Source: Antedon mediterranea
Taxonomy: Eukaryota > Echinodermata > Crinoidea > Comatulida > Antedonidae
Assembly (NCBI RefSeq): GCF_964355755.1
Contig: NW_027306098.1
Span: 1 to 64,000, forward strand
Reading direction: 5' to 3'
Length of the DNA stretch: 64,000 nt
Part shown: one piece after another, positions 19,201 to 31,900 of the stretch
Layout: each line of letters starts with the position of its first letter
Position numbering within the stretch: the stretch's first letter is position 1
Program-made: the position numbers and the translations under genes
Notes under the pieces: model-generated
The model's input: the letters and a program-made list of their open reading frames with translations, nothing else
Told to the model about the DNA's origin: nothing
The model's database searches: none

Positions 19201-22200
19201 TATTTTGTGCACTTTGATGTTTTGTGTGAAATGTTTCATCGAAATGCACAAAATGTTCTAAAACGTCTCCGAATACGATATTAAGCTATTGTATGTAGGC
19301 TACTTTGTTGTTTTTGTGTGAAAAGTTTCATCGAAATGCTCAAAATGTTTCATCGAAACGCACAACATGGTCTAAAACGTCTGCAAATGCGATTTGAAGC
19401 TATTTTGTGCACTTTGATGTTTTGTGTAATCAAGTTTCATCGAAATGCACAAAATGGTCTAAAACGTCTCCAAATGCGATTTGGAGCTATTTTGTGCACT
19501 TTGATGTTTTGTGTGAAAAATCAAAATGCACAAAATGGTCTAAAACGTCTCCAAATACGATATTAACCTATTGTATGCACTTTGTTGTTATTGTGTGAAA
19601 AGTTTCATCGAAATGCACAAAATGGTCTAAAACGTCTCCAAATGCGATTTGAAGATATTTTGTGCACTTTGATGTTTTTGTGTGAAAAGTTTCATCGAAA
19701 TGCACAAAATGGTCTAAAACGTCTCCAAATACGATATTAAGCTATTGTATGCACTTTGTTGTTTTTGTCTGAAAAGTTTTCCCGAAATGCACAAAATGGT
19801 CTAAAACGTCTCTAAATGTGATTTGAAGTTAATTTTTGCACTTTGATGTTTTTGTGTGAAAAGTTTCATCGAAATGCACAAAATGGTCTAAAACGTCTCC
19901 AAATATGATATTAGGCTATTGTATGCACTTTGTTGTTTTTGTCTGAAAAGTTTTCACGAATTTCAGAAAATGGTCTAAAACGTCTCTAAATGCGATTTGA
20001 ATTTATTTTGTGCACTTTGATGTTTTGTGCGAAAAGTTTTATCGAAATGCTCAAAGTGGTCTAAAACGGTTTCAAATGTGATTTTAAGCACTTTGATGTT
20101 TTTGCGTAATAAAGTTTCATCGAAATGCACAAAATGGTCTAAAACGTCTGCAAATGCGATATGAAGTTATTTTGTGCACTTTGATGTTTTGTGTAATCCA
20201 GTTTCATCGAAATGTACAAAATTGTCTAGAACCTCTCAAAATGCGATATTAAGCTATTGTATGCACTTTGTTGTTTTTGTGTAATAAAGTTTCATCGAAA
20301 TGCACAAAATGGTCTAAAACGTCTCCAAATGCAATTTGAAGCTATTTAGTGCACTTTGATGTTTTGTGTGAAAAGTTTCACCAAAATGCACAAAATGGTC
20401 TAAAACGTCTCCAAATACGATATTAAGCTATTGTATGCACTTTGATGTTTATGTGTGAAAAGTTTTTTCGAATGCAAAAAATTTTCTAAAACGTCTCCAA
20501 ATCCGACTTTGAGCTCTTTTGTGCACTTTGATGTTTTGTGTAATGAAAGGCACAAAATGGTCTAAAACGTCTCCAAATGCGATTTGAAGCTATTTTGTGC
20601 ACTTTGTTGTTTTCGTGTGAAAAGTTTCATCGAAATGCTCAAAATGGTCTAAAACGTCTCCAAATGCGATTTGAAGATATTTTGTGCACTTTGATGTTTT
20701 TGTGTGAAAAGTTTCATAGAAATGCACAAAATGGTCTAAAACGTCTCCAAATACGATATTAACCTATTGTATGCACTTTGTTGTTTTCGTGTGAAAAGTT
20801 TCATCGAAATGCTCAAAATGGTCTAAAACGTCTCCAAATGCGATTTGAAGATATTTTGTGCACTTTGATGTTTTTGTGTGAAAAGTTTCATAGAAATGCA
20901 CAAAATGGTCTAAAACGTCTCCAAATGCGATTTGAAGATATTTTGTGCACTTTGATGTTTTTGTGTGAAAAGTTTCATCGAAATGCACAAAATGGTCTAA
21001 AACGTCTCCAAATACGATATTAAGCTATTGTATGCACTTTGTTGTTTTTGTCTGAAAAGTTTTCATCGAAATGCACAAAATGTTCTAAAACGTCTCCAAA
21101 TACGATATTAAGCTATTGTATGTATTTTGATGTTTTTGTGTGAAAAGTTTTATCGAAATGCTCAAAATGGTCTAAAACGGTTTCAAATGTGATTTTAAGC
21201 ACTTTGATGTTTTTGTGTAATCAAGTTTCATCGAAACGCACAACATGGTCTAAAACGTCTGCAAATGCGATTTGAAGCTATTTTGTGCACTTTGATGTTT
21301 TGTGTAATCAAGTTTCATCGAAATGCACAAAATGGTCTAAAACGTCTCCAAATGCGATTTGGAGCTATTTTGTGCACTTTGATGTTTTGTGTGAAAAATC
21401 AAAATGCACAAAATGGTCTAAAACGTCTCCAAATACGATATTAACCTATTGTATGCACTTTGTTGTTATTGTGTGAAAAGTCTCATCGAAATGCTCAAAA
21501 TGGTCTAAAACGTCTCCAAATGCGATTTGAAGATATTTTGTGCACTTTGATGTTTTTGTGTGAAAAGTTTCATCGAAATGCACAAAATGGTCTAAAACGT
21601 CTCCAAATACGATATTAAGCTATTTTATGCACTTTGTTGTTTTTGTGTGAAAAGTTTTCACGAAATGCACAAAATGGTCTAAAACGTCTCTAAATGCGAT
21701 TTGAAGTTAATTTTTGCACTTTGATGTTTTTGTGTAAAAAGTTTCATCGAAATGCACAAAATGGTCTAAAACGTCTCCAAATATGATATTAGGCTATTGT
21801 ATGCACTTTGTTGTTTTTGTCTGAAAAGTTTTCACGAAATTCACAAAATGATCTAAAACGTCTCTAAATGCGATTTTAATTTATTTTGTGCACTTTGATA
21901 TTTTGTGTGAAAAGTTTTATCGAAATGCTCAAAGTGGTCTAAAACGGTTTCAAATGTGATTTTAAGCACTTTGATGTTTTTGTGTAATAAAGTTTCATCG
22001 AAATGCACAAAATGGTCTAAAACGTCTGCAAATGCGATATGAAGTTATTTTGTGCACTTTGATGTTTTGTGTAATCCAGTTTCATCGAAATGTACAAAAT
22101 TGTCTAAAACCTCTCAAAATGCGATTTGAAGCTATTTTGTGCACTTTGATGTTTTTGTATGAAAAGTTTCATCGAAATGCACAAAATTGTCTAAAACGTC

Positions 22201-25200
22201 TCCAAATACGATATTAAGCTATTGTATGCACTTTGATGTTTTTGTGTGAAAAGTTTTTTCGAAATGCACAAAATGGTCTAAAACGTCTCCAAATCCGTCT
22301 TGAAGCTATTCTAAGAACTTTGGTGTTTTTATGTTACCAAGTTTTTTCGAAATGCACAAAATGGTCTAAAACGTCTCCAAATACGATTTGAAGCTATTTT
22401 GTGCACTTTGATGTTTTGTGTAATGAAACGCACAAAATGGTCTAAAACGTTTCCAAATGCGATTTGAAGCTATTTTGTGCACTTTGACGTTTTGTGTGAA
22501 AAGTTTCATCGAAAAGCAAAAAATGGTCAAAAACGTCTCAAATACGATAATAAGCTTTTGTATGCACATTGATGTTTTTGTGTGAAAAGTCTCATCGAAA
22601 CGCACAAAATGGTCTAAAATGTCTCCAAATGCGATTTGAAGCTATTTTGTGCACTTTGTTGTTTTGTGTGAAAAGTTTCATCGAAATTCACAAAATGGTC
22701 TAAAACGGTTTCAAATGTGATTTAAAGCACTTAGATGTTTTTGTGTAATCAAGTTTCATCGAAATGCACAAAATGGTCTAAAACGTCTGCAAATGCAATT
22801 TGAAGCTATTTTGTCCACTTTGATGTTTTGTGTAATCAAGTTTCATTGAAATGCACAAAATGGTCTAAAACGTCTCCAAATGCGATTTGAAGCTATTTTG
22901 TACACTTTGATGTTTTGTGTGAAAAGTTTCATTAAAATGCACAAAATGGTCTAAAACGTCTCCAAATACGATATTAAGCTATTGTATGCACTTTGATGTT
23001 TTTGTGTGAAAAGTTTTTTCGAAATACACAAAATGGTCTAAAACGTCTCCAATTGCGATTTAGAGCTCTTTTGTGCACTTTGATGTTTTGTGTCAAAAGT
23101 TTTATAGAAATGCTCAAAATGGTCTAAAACGGTTTCAAATGTGATTTTAAGCACTTTGATGTTTTTGTGTGAAAAGTTTCATCGAAATGCACAAAATGGT
23201 CTAAAACGTCTCCAAATACGATTTGAAGCTATTTTGTGCACTTTAATAGTTTTGTGTGAAAAGTTTTATCGAAATACTCAAAATGGTCTAAAGCGGTTTC
23301 AAATGTGATTTTAAGCACTTGGATATTTTTGTGTAATCAAGTTTCATCGAAATGCACAAAATAGTCTAAAACGTCTCCAAATGCGATTTGAAGCTATTTT
23401 GTGCACTTTGATGGTTTTTGTGTGAAAAGTTTCATCGAAATGCACAAAATGGTCTAAAACGTCTCCAAATACAATTTAAAGGTATTTTGTGCACTTTAAT
23501 AGTTTTGTGTGAAAAGTTTTATGGAAATACTCAAAATGGTCTAAAACGGTTTCAAATGTGATTTTAAGCACTTTGATATTTTTGTGTAATCAAGTTTCAT
23601 CGAAATGCACAAAATGGTCAAAAACGTCTCCAAATACGATAATAAGCTGTTGTATGCACATTGATGTTTTTGTGTGAAAAGTCTCATCGAAATGCACGAA
23701 ATGGTCTAAAACGTCACTAAATTCGTTTGAAGCTATTCTAAGCACGTTGGTGTTTTTTATGTTACCAAGTTTTTTCGAAATGCACAAAATGGTCTAAAAC
23801 GTCTCCAAATGCGATTTGAAACTATTTTGTGCACTTTGATGTTTTGTGTAATGAAACGCACAAAATGGTCTAAAACGACTCCAAATGCGATTTGAAGCTA
23901 TTTTGTGCACTTTGATGTTTTTGTGTGAAAAGTTTCATCGAAATGCACAAAATGGTCTAATACGTCTCCAAATACGATATTAAGCTATTGTATGCACTTT
24001 GTTGTTTTTGTGTGAAAAGTTTCATCGAAATGCACAAAATGGTCTAAAACGGTTTCAAATGTGATTTTAAGCACTTTGATATTTTTGTGTAATCAAGTTT
24101 CATCAAAATGCACAAAATGGTCTAAAACGTCAGCAAATGCGATTTGAAGCTATTTTGTGCACTTTGATGGTTTTGTGTGAAAATTTCATCGAAATGCACA
24201 AAATGGTCAAAAACGTCTCCAAATACGATAATAAGCTGTTGTATGCACATTGATGTGTTTGTGTGAAAAGTCTCATCGAAATTCACAAAATGGTCTAAAA
24301 CGTCTCCAAATCCGTTTTGAAGCTAATCTAAGAACTTTGGTGTTTTTATGTTACCAAGTTTTTTCGAAATGCACAAAATGGTCAAAAACGTCTCCAAATA
24401 CGAGTTGAAGTTATTTTGTGCACTTTGATGTTTTGTGTAATGAAACGCACAAAATGGTCTAAAATGTTTCCAAATGCGATTTGAAGCTATTTTGTGCACT
24501 TTGATGTTTTGTGTGAAAAGTTTCAACAAAAAGCACAAAATGGTCAAAAACGTCTCCAAATACGATAATAAGCTGTTGTATGCACATTGATGTTTTTTTG
24601 TGAAAAGTCTCATCGAAATGCACAAAATGGTCTAAAACGTCTCCAAATCCATTTTGAAGGTATTCTAAGCACTTTGGTGTTTTTATGTTACCAAGTTTTT
24701 TTCGAAATGCACAAAATGGTCTAAAACGTCTATAAATGCGATTTGAAGCTTTTTTGTGCACTTTGATGTTTTGTGTAATGAAACGCACAAAATGGTCTAA
24801 AACGTCTGCAAATGCGATTTGAAGCTATTTTGTGCACTTTGTTGTTTTGTGTGAAAAGATTCATCGAAATGCACAAATTTGTCTAAAACGTCTCCAAATA
24901 CGATATTAGGCTATTGTATGCACTTTGTTGTTTTTGTGTGAAAAGTTTCATCGAAATGCTCAAAATGGTCTAAAACGTCTCCAAATGCGATTTGAAGCCA
25001 TTTTGTGCACTTTGATGTTTTTGTGTGAAAAGTTTCATCAAAATGCACAAAATGGTCTAAAACGTCTGCACATACGAAATTAAATTATTGTATGCACTTT
25101 GATGTTTTTGTGTGAAAAGATTTTTCGAAATGCACAAAATGGTCTAAAACGTCTCCAAATGCGATTTGAAGCTATTTTGTGCACTTTGATGTTTTGTGTA

Positions 25201-25900
25201 ATGAAACGCACAAAATGGTCTAAAATGTCTCCAAATGCGATTTGAAGCTATTTTGTGCACTTTGTTGTTTTGTGTGAAAAGTTTCATCGAAATGCACAAA
25301 AAGGTCTAAAACGTCTCCAAATACGATATTAAGCTATTATATGCATTTTGATGTTTTTGTGTGAAAAGTTTTAATGAAATGCACAAAATGGTCTAAAACG
25401 TCTCCAAATGCGATTTGAAGCTATTTTTTGTACTTTGATGTTTTTGTGTGAAAAGTTTCATCGAAATGCACAAAATGGTCTAAAACGTCTCCAAATACAA
25501 TAATAAGCTATTGTATGCACTTTGTTGTTTTTGTGTGAAAAGTTTCATCGAAATGCACAAAAAGGTCTAAAACGTCTCCAAATACGATATTAAGCTATTA
25601 TATGCATTTTGATGTTTTTGTGTGAAAAGTTTTAAGGAAATGCACAAAATGGCCTCAAACGTCTCCAAATCCGCTTTGAAGCTATTCTAAGCACTTTCGT
25701 GTTTTTATGTTAACAATTTTTTCGAAATGCTCAAAATGTTCTAAAACGGTTTCAAATGTGATTTTAAGGACTTGTGATGTTTTTGTGTAATCAAGTTTCA
25801 TCGAAATGCACAAAATGGTCTAAAACGTCTCCAAATGCGATTTGAAGCTATTTTGTGCACTTTTATGTTTTGTGTGAAAAGTTTCATCGAAATGCACAAA
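16134..25900 (+). repeat. Satellite block 3a, plus orientation, mixed monomers
   Basis: This is a continuous tandem array with mixed subtypes. Monomers with ACGATATTAAGCTATTGTAT (87 bp) are common, together with the GCGATTTGAAGCTATTTTGT form, the 78-bp GTGATTTTAAGCACTTTG form and a form with CCATTTTTAAGCTATTCTAA. There is a local higher-order structure: the segment from about 16694 repeats at 17641 (947 bp, then one extra monomer), and about 19370-20230 repeats at about 21250-22110 (offset 1878-1879). Nothing but satellite is seen. Open frames of 60-110 codons on both strands are artefacts of the 29-codon periodicity. Confidence 0.95.
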
Positions 25901-28900
25901 ATGGTCTAAAACGTCTCCAAATGCGATTTGAAGCTATTTTGTGCACTTTGTTGTTTTTGTGTGAAAAGTTTCATCGAAATGCTCAAAATGGTCTAAAACG
26001 TCTCCAAATGCGATTTGAAGCTATATTGTGCACTTTGTCGTTTTTGTGTGAAAAGTTTCATCGAAATGCTCAAAATGGTCTAAAACGTCTCTAAATGCGA
26101 TTTGAAGCTATTTTGTGCACTTTGATGTTTTTTTGTGAAAAGTTTCATCGAAATGCACAAAATGGTCTAAAACGTCTCTAAATGCGATTTGAAGCTATTT
26201 TTTGCACTTTGATGTTTTTGTGTGAAAAGTTTCATCGAAATGCACAAAATGGTCTAAAACGTCTCTAAATGCGATTTGAAGCTATTTTGTGCACTTTGAT
26301 GTATTTTTGTGAAAAGTTTCATCGAAATGCACAAAATGGTCTAAAACGTCTCTAAATGCGATTTGAAGCTATTTTGTGCACTTTGTCGTTTTTGTGTGAA
26401 AAGTTTCATCGAAATGCTCAAAATGGTCTAAAACGTCTCCAAATGCGATTTGAAGCAATTTTGTGCACTTTGATGTTTTTGTGTGAAAAGTTTCATCGAA
26501 ATGCACAAAATGGTCTAAAACGTCTGCAAATGCGATTTGAAGCTATTTTGTGCACTTTGATGTTTTGTGTAATCCAGTTTCATCGAAATGTACAAAATTG
26601 TCTAAAACGTCTCTAAATGCGATTTGAAGCTATTTTGTGCACTTTGTCGTTTTTGTGTGAAAAGTTTTTTCGAAATGCACAAAATGGTCTAAAACGTGTC
26701 CAAATGCGATTTGAAGTTATTTTGTGCACTTTGATGTTTTGTGTGAAAAGTTTTATCGAAATGCTCAAAATGGTCTAAAACGGTTTCAAATGTGATTTTA
26801 AGCACCTTGATATTTTTGTGTAATCAAGTTTCATCGAAATGCACAAAATGGTCTAAAACGTCTGCAAATGCGATTTGAAGCTATTTTGTGCACTTTGATG
26901 GTTTGGGTGAAAAGTTTCATCGAAATGCACAAAATGGTCAAAAATGTCTCCAAATGCGATTTGAAGCTATTTTGTGCACTTTGTTGTTTTGTGTGAAAAG
27001 TTTCATCGAAATGCACAAAATGGTCTAAAACGGTTTCAAATGTGATTTTAAGCACTTTGATATTTTTGTGTAATCAAGTTTTTTCGAAATGCACAACATG
27101 GTCTAAAACGTCTCCAAATGCGATTTGAAGTTATTTTGTTCACTTTGATGTTTTTGTTTGAAAAGTTTCATCGAAATGCACAAAATGGTCTAAAACGTCT
27201 CTAAATGCGATTTGAACCTATTTTGTGCACTTTGATGTTTTTGTGTGAAAAGTTTCATCGAAATGCACAAAATGGTCTAAAACGTCTCTAAATGCGATTT
27301 GAAGCTATTTTGTGCACTTTGTCGTTTTTGTGTGAAAAGTTTCATCGAAATGCTCAAAATGGTCTAAAACGTCTCCAAATGCGATTTGAAGCTATTTTGT
27401 GCACTTCGATGTTTTTTTCTGAAAAGTTTCATCGAAATGCACAAAATGGTCTAAAACGTCTCTAAATGCGATTTGAAGCTATTTTGTGCACTTTGATGTT
27501 TTTGTGTGAAAAGTTTCATCGAAATGCACAAAATGGTCTTAAACGTCTCTAAATGCGATTTGAAGCTATTTTGTGCACTTTGTCGTTTTTGTGTGAAAAG
27601 TTTCATCGAAATGCTCAAAATGGTCTAAAACGTCTCCAAATGCGATTTGAAGCAATTTTGTGCACTTTGATGTTTTTGTGTGAAAAGTTTCATCGAAATG
27701 CACAAAATGGTCTAAAACGTCTGCAAATGCGATTTGAAGCTATTTTGTGCACTTTGATGTTTTTTTGTGAAAAGTTTCATCGAAAGGCACAAAATTGTCT
27801 AAAACGTCTCTAAATGCGATTTGAAGCTATTTTGTGCACTTTGTCGTTTTTGTGTGAAAAGTTTCATCGAAATGCTCAAAATGGTCTAAAACGTCTCCAA
27901 ATGCGATTTGAAGCAATTTTGTGCACTTTGATGTTTTTGTGTGAAAAGTTTTTTCGAAATGCACAAAATGGTCTAAAACGTCTCCAAATGCGATTTGAAG
28001 CAATTTTGTGCACTTTGATGTTTTGTGTAATCCAGTTTCATCGAAATGTACAAAATTGTCTAAAACCTCTCAAAATGCGATTTGAAGCTATTTTGTGCAC
28101 TTTGATGTTTTTGTGTGAAAAGTTTCATCGAAATGCACAAAATTGTCTAAAACGTCTCCAAATACGATATTAAGCTATTGTATGCACTTTGATGTTTTTG
28201 AGTGAAAAGTTTTTTCGAAATGCACAAAATGGTCTAAAACGTCTCCAAATGCGATTTGGAGCTCTTTTGTGCACTTTGATGTTTTGTGTAAAAAGTTTGC
28301 TATTTTGTGCACTTTAATGTTTTGTGTGAAAAGTTTTATCGAAATGCTCAAAATTGTCTAAAACGGTTTCAAATGTGATTTTAAGCACTTTTATATTTTT
28401 GTGTAATCAAGTTTTTTCGAAATGCACAACATGGTCTAAAACGTCTCCAAATGCGATTTGAAGCTATTTTGTGCACTTTGATGTTTTTGTGTGAAAAGTT
28501 TCATCGAAATGCACAAAATGGTCTCAAACGTCTGGAAATGCGAGTTGAAGCTATTTTGTGCACTTTGTCGTTTTTGTGTGAAAAGTATATTCGAAATGCT
28601 CAAAATGGTCTAAAACGTCTCCAAATGCGATTTGAAGCTATTTTGTGATTTTAAGAACTTTGATGTTTTTGTGTGAAAAGTTTCATCGAAATGCACAAAA
28701 TGGTCTAAATGCGATTTGAAGCTATTTTGTGCACTTTGATGTTTTTTTGTGAAAAGTTTCATCGAAATGCACAAAATGGTCTAAAACGTCTCCAAATACG
28801 ATATTAAGCTATTGTATGTATGTTGATGTTTTTGTGTGAAAAGTTTTATCGAAATGCTCAAAATGGTCTAAAACGGTTTCAAATGTGATTTTAAGCACTT

Positions 28901-31900
28901 TGATGTTTTTGTGTAATCAAGTTTCATCGAAATGCACAAAATGGTCTAAAACATCTGCAAATGCGATTTTAAGCTATTTTGTGCACTTTCATGTTTTGTG
29001 TGAAAAGTTTTATCGAAATGCTCAAAATGGTCTAAAACGGTTTCAAATGTGATTTTAAGCACTTTGATATTTTTGTGTAATCAAGTTTCATCGAAATGCA
29101 CCAAATTGTCTAAAACGTCTGCAAATGCGATTTGAAGCTATTTTGTGCACTTTGATGTTTTTGTGTGAAAAGTTTCACCAAAAGGCACAAAATGGTCTAA
29201 AACGTCTCCAAATATGATATTAAGCTATTGTATGCACTTTGTTGTTTTTATCTGAAAAGTTTTCACGAAATGCACAAAATGATCTAAAACGTCTCTAAAT
29301 GCGATTTGAAGTTATTTTGTGCACTTTAATGTTTTGTGTGAAAAGTTTTATCGAAATGCACAAAATGGTCTAAAACGTCTCCAAATGCGATTTGAAGCTA
29401 TTTTGTGCACTTTGATGTTTTGTGTGAAAAGTTTCACCAAAATGCACAAAATGGTCTAAAACGTCTCCAAATCCGTTTTGAAGCTAATCTAAGCACTTTG
29501 ATGTTGTTATGTTAAACAAGTTTTTTCGAAATGCACAAAATGGTGTAAAACGTCTCCAAATACGATTTGAAGCTCTTTTGTGCACTTTGATGTTTTGTGT
29601 AATAAGTTTTATAGAAACGCACAAAATGGTCTAAAACGGTTTCAAATGTGATTTTAAGCACTTTGATATTTTTGTTTAACCAAGTTTCATCGAAATGCAC
29701 ATAATGGTCTAAAACGTCTCCAAATGCGATTTGAAGCTGTTTTTGTGTGAAAAGTTTTTTCGAAATACACAAAATGGTCTAAAACGTCTCCAAATACGAT
29801 TTGGAACTCTTTTGTGCACTTTGATGTTTTGTGTCAAAAGTTTTATAGAAATGCCCGAAATGGTCTAAAACGGTTTCAAATGTGATTTTAAGCACTTTGA
29901 TATTTTTGTGTAATCAAGTTTCATCGAAATGCACAAAATGGTCTAAAACGTGTTCAAATGCGATTTGAAGCTATTTTGTGATTTTAAGAACTTTGATATT
30001 TTTGTGTAATCAAGTTTCATCGAATGCACAAACTGGTCTAAACATTTGAAGCTATTTTGTGCACTTTGTCGTTTTTGTGTGAAAAGTTTTTTCGAAATGC
30101 ACAAAATGGTCTAAAACGTGTCCAAATGCGATTTGAAGTTATTTTGTGCACTTTGATGTTTTGTGTGAAAAGTTTTATCGAAATGCTCAAAATGGTCTAA
30201 AACGGTTTCAAATGTGATTTTAAGCACCTTGATATTTTTGTGTAATCAAGTTTCATCGAAATGCACAAAATGGTCCAAAACGTCTGCAAATGCGATTTGA
30301 AGCTATTTTGTGCACTTTGATGGTTTGGGTGAAAAGTTTCATCGAAATGCACAAAATGGTCAAAAATGTCTCCAAATGCGATTTGAAGCTATTTTGTGCA
30401 CTTTGATGTTTTTTTGTGAAAAGTTTCATCGAAATGCACAAAATGGTCTAAAACGTCTCTAAATGCGATTTGAAGTTATTTTGTGCACTTTGATGTTTTG
30501 TGTGAAAAGTTTTATCGAAATGCTCCAAAATGGTCTAAAACGGTTTCAAATTTGATTTTAAGCACTTTGATATTTTTGTGTAATCAAGTTTCATCGAAAT
30601 GCACAAAATGGTCTAAAACGTCTGCAAATGCGATTTAAAGCTATTTTGTGCACTTTAATGTTTTGTGTGAAAAGTTTTATCGAAATTCTCAAAATGGTCT
30701 AAAACGGTTTCAAATGTGATTTTAAGCACTTTGATGTTTTTGTGTAATCAAGTTTCATCGAAATGCACAAAATGGTTTAAAACGTCAGCAAATGCGATTT
30801 GAAGCTATTTTGTGCACTTTGATGTTTTTGTGTGAAAAGTTTCATCGAAATGCACAAAATTGTCTAAAATGTTTCCAAATACGATATTAAGCTATTGTAT
30901 GCACTTTGATGTTTTTGAGTGAAAAGTTTTTTCGAAATGCACAAAATGGTCTAAAACGTCTCCAAATGCGATTTGGAGCTCTTTTGTGCACTTTGATGTT
31001 TTGTGTAAAAAGTTTGCTATTTTGTGCACTTTAATGTTTTGTGTGAAAAGTTTTATCGAAATGCTCAAAATTGTCTAAAACGGTTTCAAATGTGATTTTA
31101 ATCACTTTGATATTTTTGTGTAATCAAGTTTTTTTCGAAATGCACAACATGGTCTAAAACGTCTCCAAATGCGATTTTAAGCTATTTTGTGCACTTTGAT
31201 GTTTTTGTGTGAAAAGTTTCATCGAAATGCACAAAATGGTCTAAAACGTCTCTAAATGCGATTTGAAGCTATTTTGTGCACTTTGTCGTTTTTGTGTGAA
31301 AAGTTTCATCGAAATGCTCAAATTGGTCTAAAACGTCTCCAAATGCGATTTGAAACTATATTGTGCACTTTGTCGTTTTTGTGTGAAAAGTTTCATCGAA
31401 ATGCTCAAAATGGTCTAAAACGTCTCTAAATGCGATTTGAAGCTATTTTGTGCACTTTGATGTTTTTTTGTGAAAAGTTTCATCGAAATGCACAAAATGG
31501 TCTAAAACGTCTCTAAATGCGATTTGAAGCTATTTTGTGCACTTTGATGTTTTTGTGTGAAAAGTTTCATCGAAATGCACAAAATGGTCTAAAACGTCTC
31601 TAAATGCGATTTGAAGCTATTTTGTGCACTTTGTGATGTTTTTTTGTGAAAAGTTTCATCGAAATGCACAAAATGGTCTAAAACGTCTCTAAATGCGATT
31701 TGAAGCTATTTTGTGCACTTTGTCGTTTTTGTGTGAAAAGTTTCATCGAAATGCTCAAAATGGTCTAAAACGTCTCCAAATGCGATTTGAAGCAATTTTG
31801 TGCACTTTGATGTTTTTGTGTGAAAAGTTTCATCGAAATGCACAAAATGGTCTAAAACGTCTGCAAATGCGATTTGAAGCTATTTTGTGCACTTTGATGT

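Noticed and set aside
16134-25900. CENP-B box
   Set aside because: TTCG occurs in TTTTTTCGAAATGCAC, but the spaced A and CGGG part of the box is absent. Centromere identity cannot be claimed from this motif.
26461-26520. Hammerhead ribozyme in the monomer
   Set aside because: TTTGATG followed by GTGTGAAAAG recalls the CUGAUGA and GAAA core, but the CUGAUGA sequence is not present on either strand and the needed stems do not form around it.
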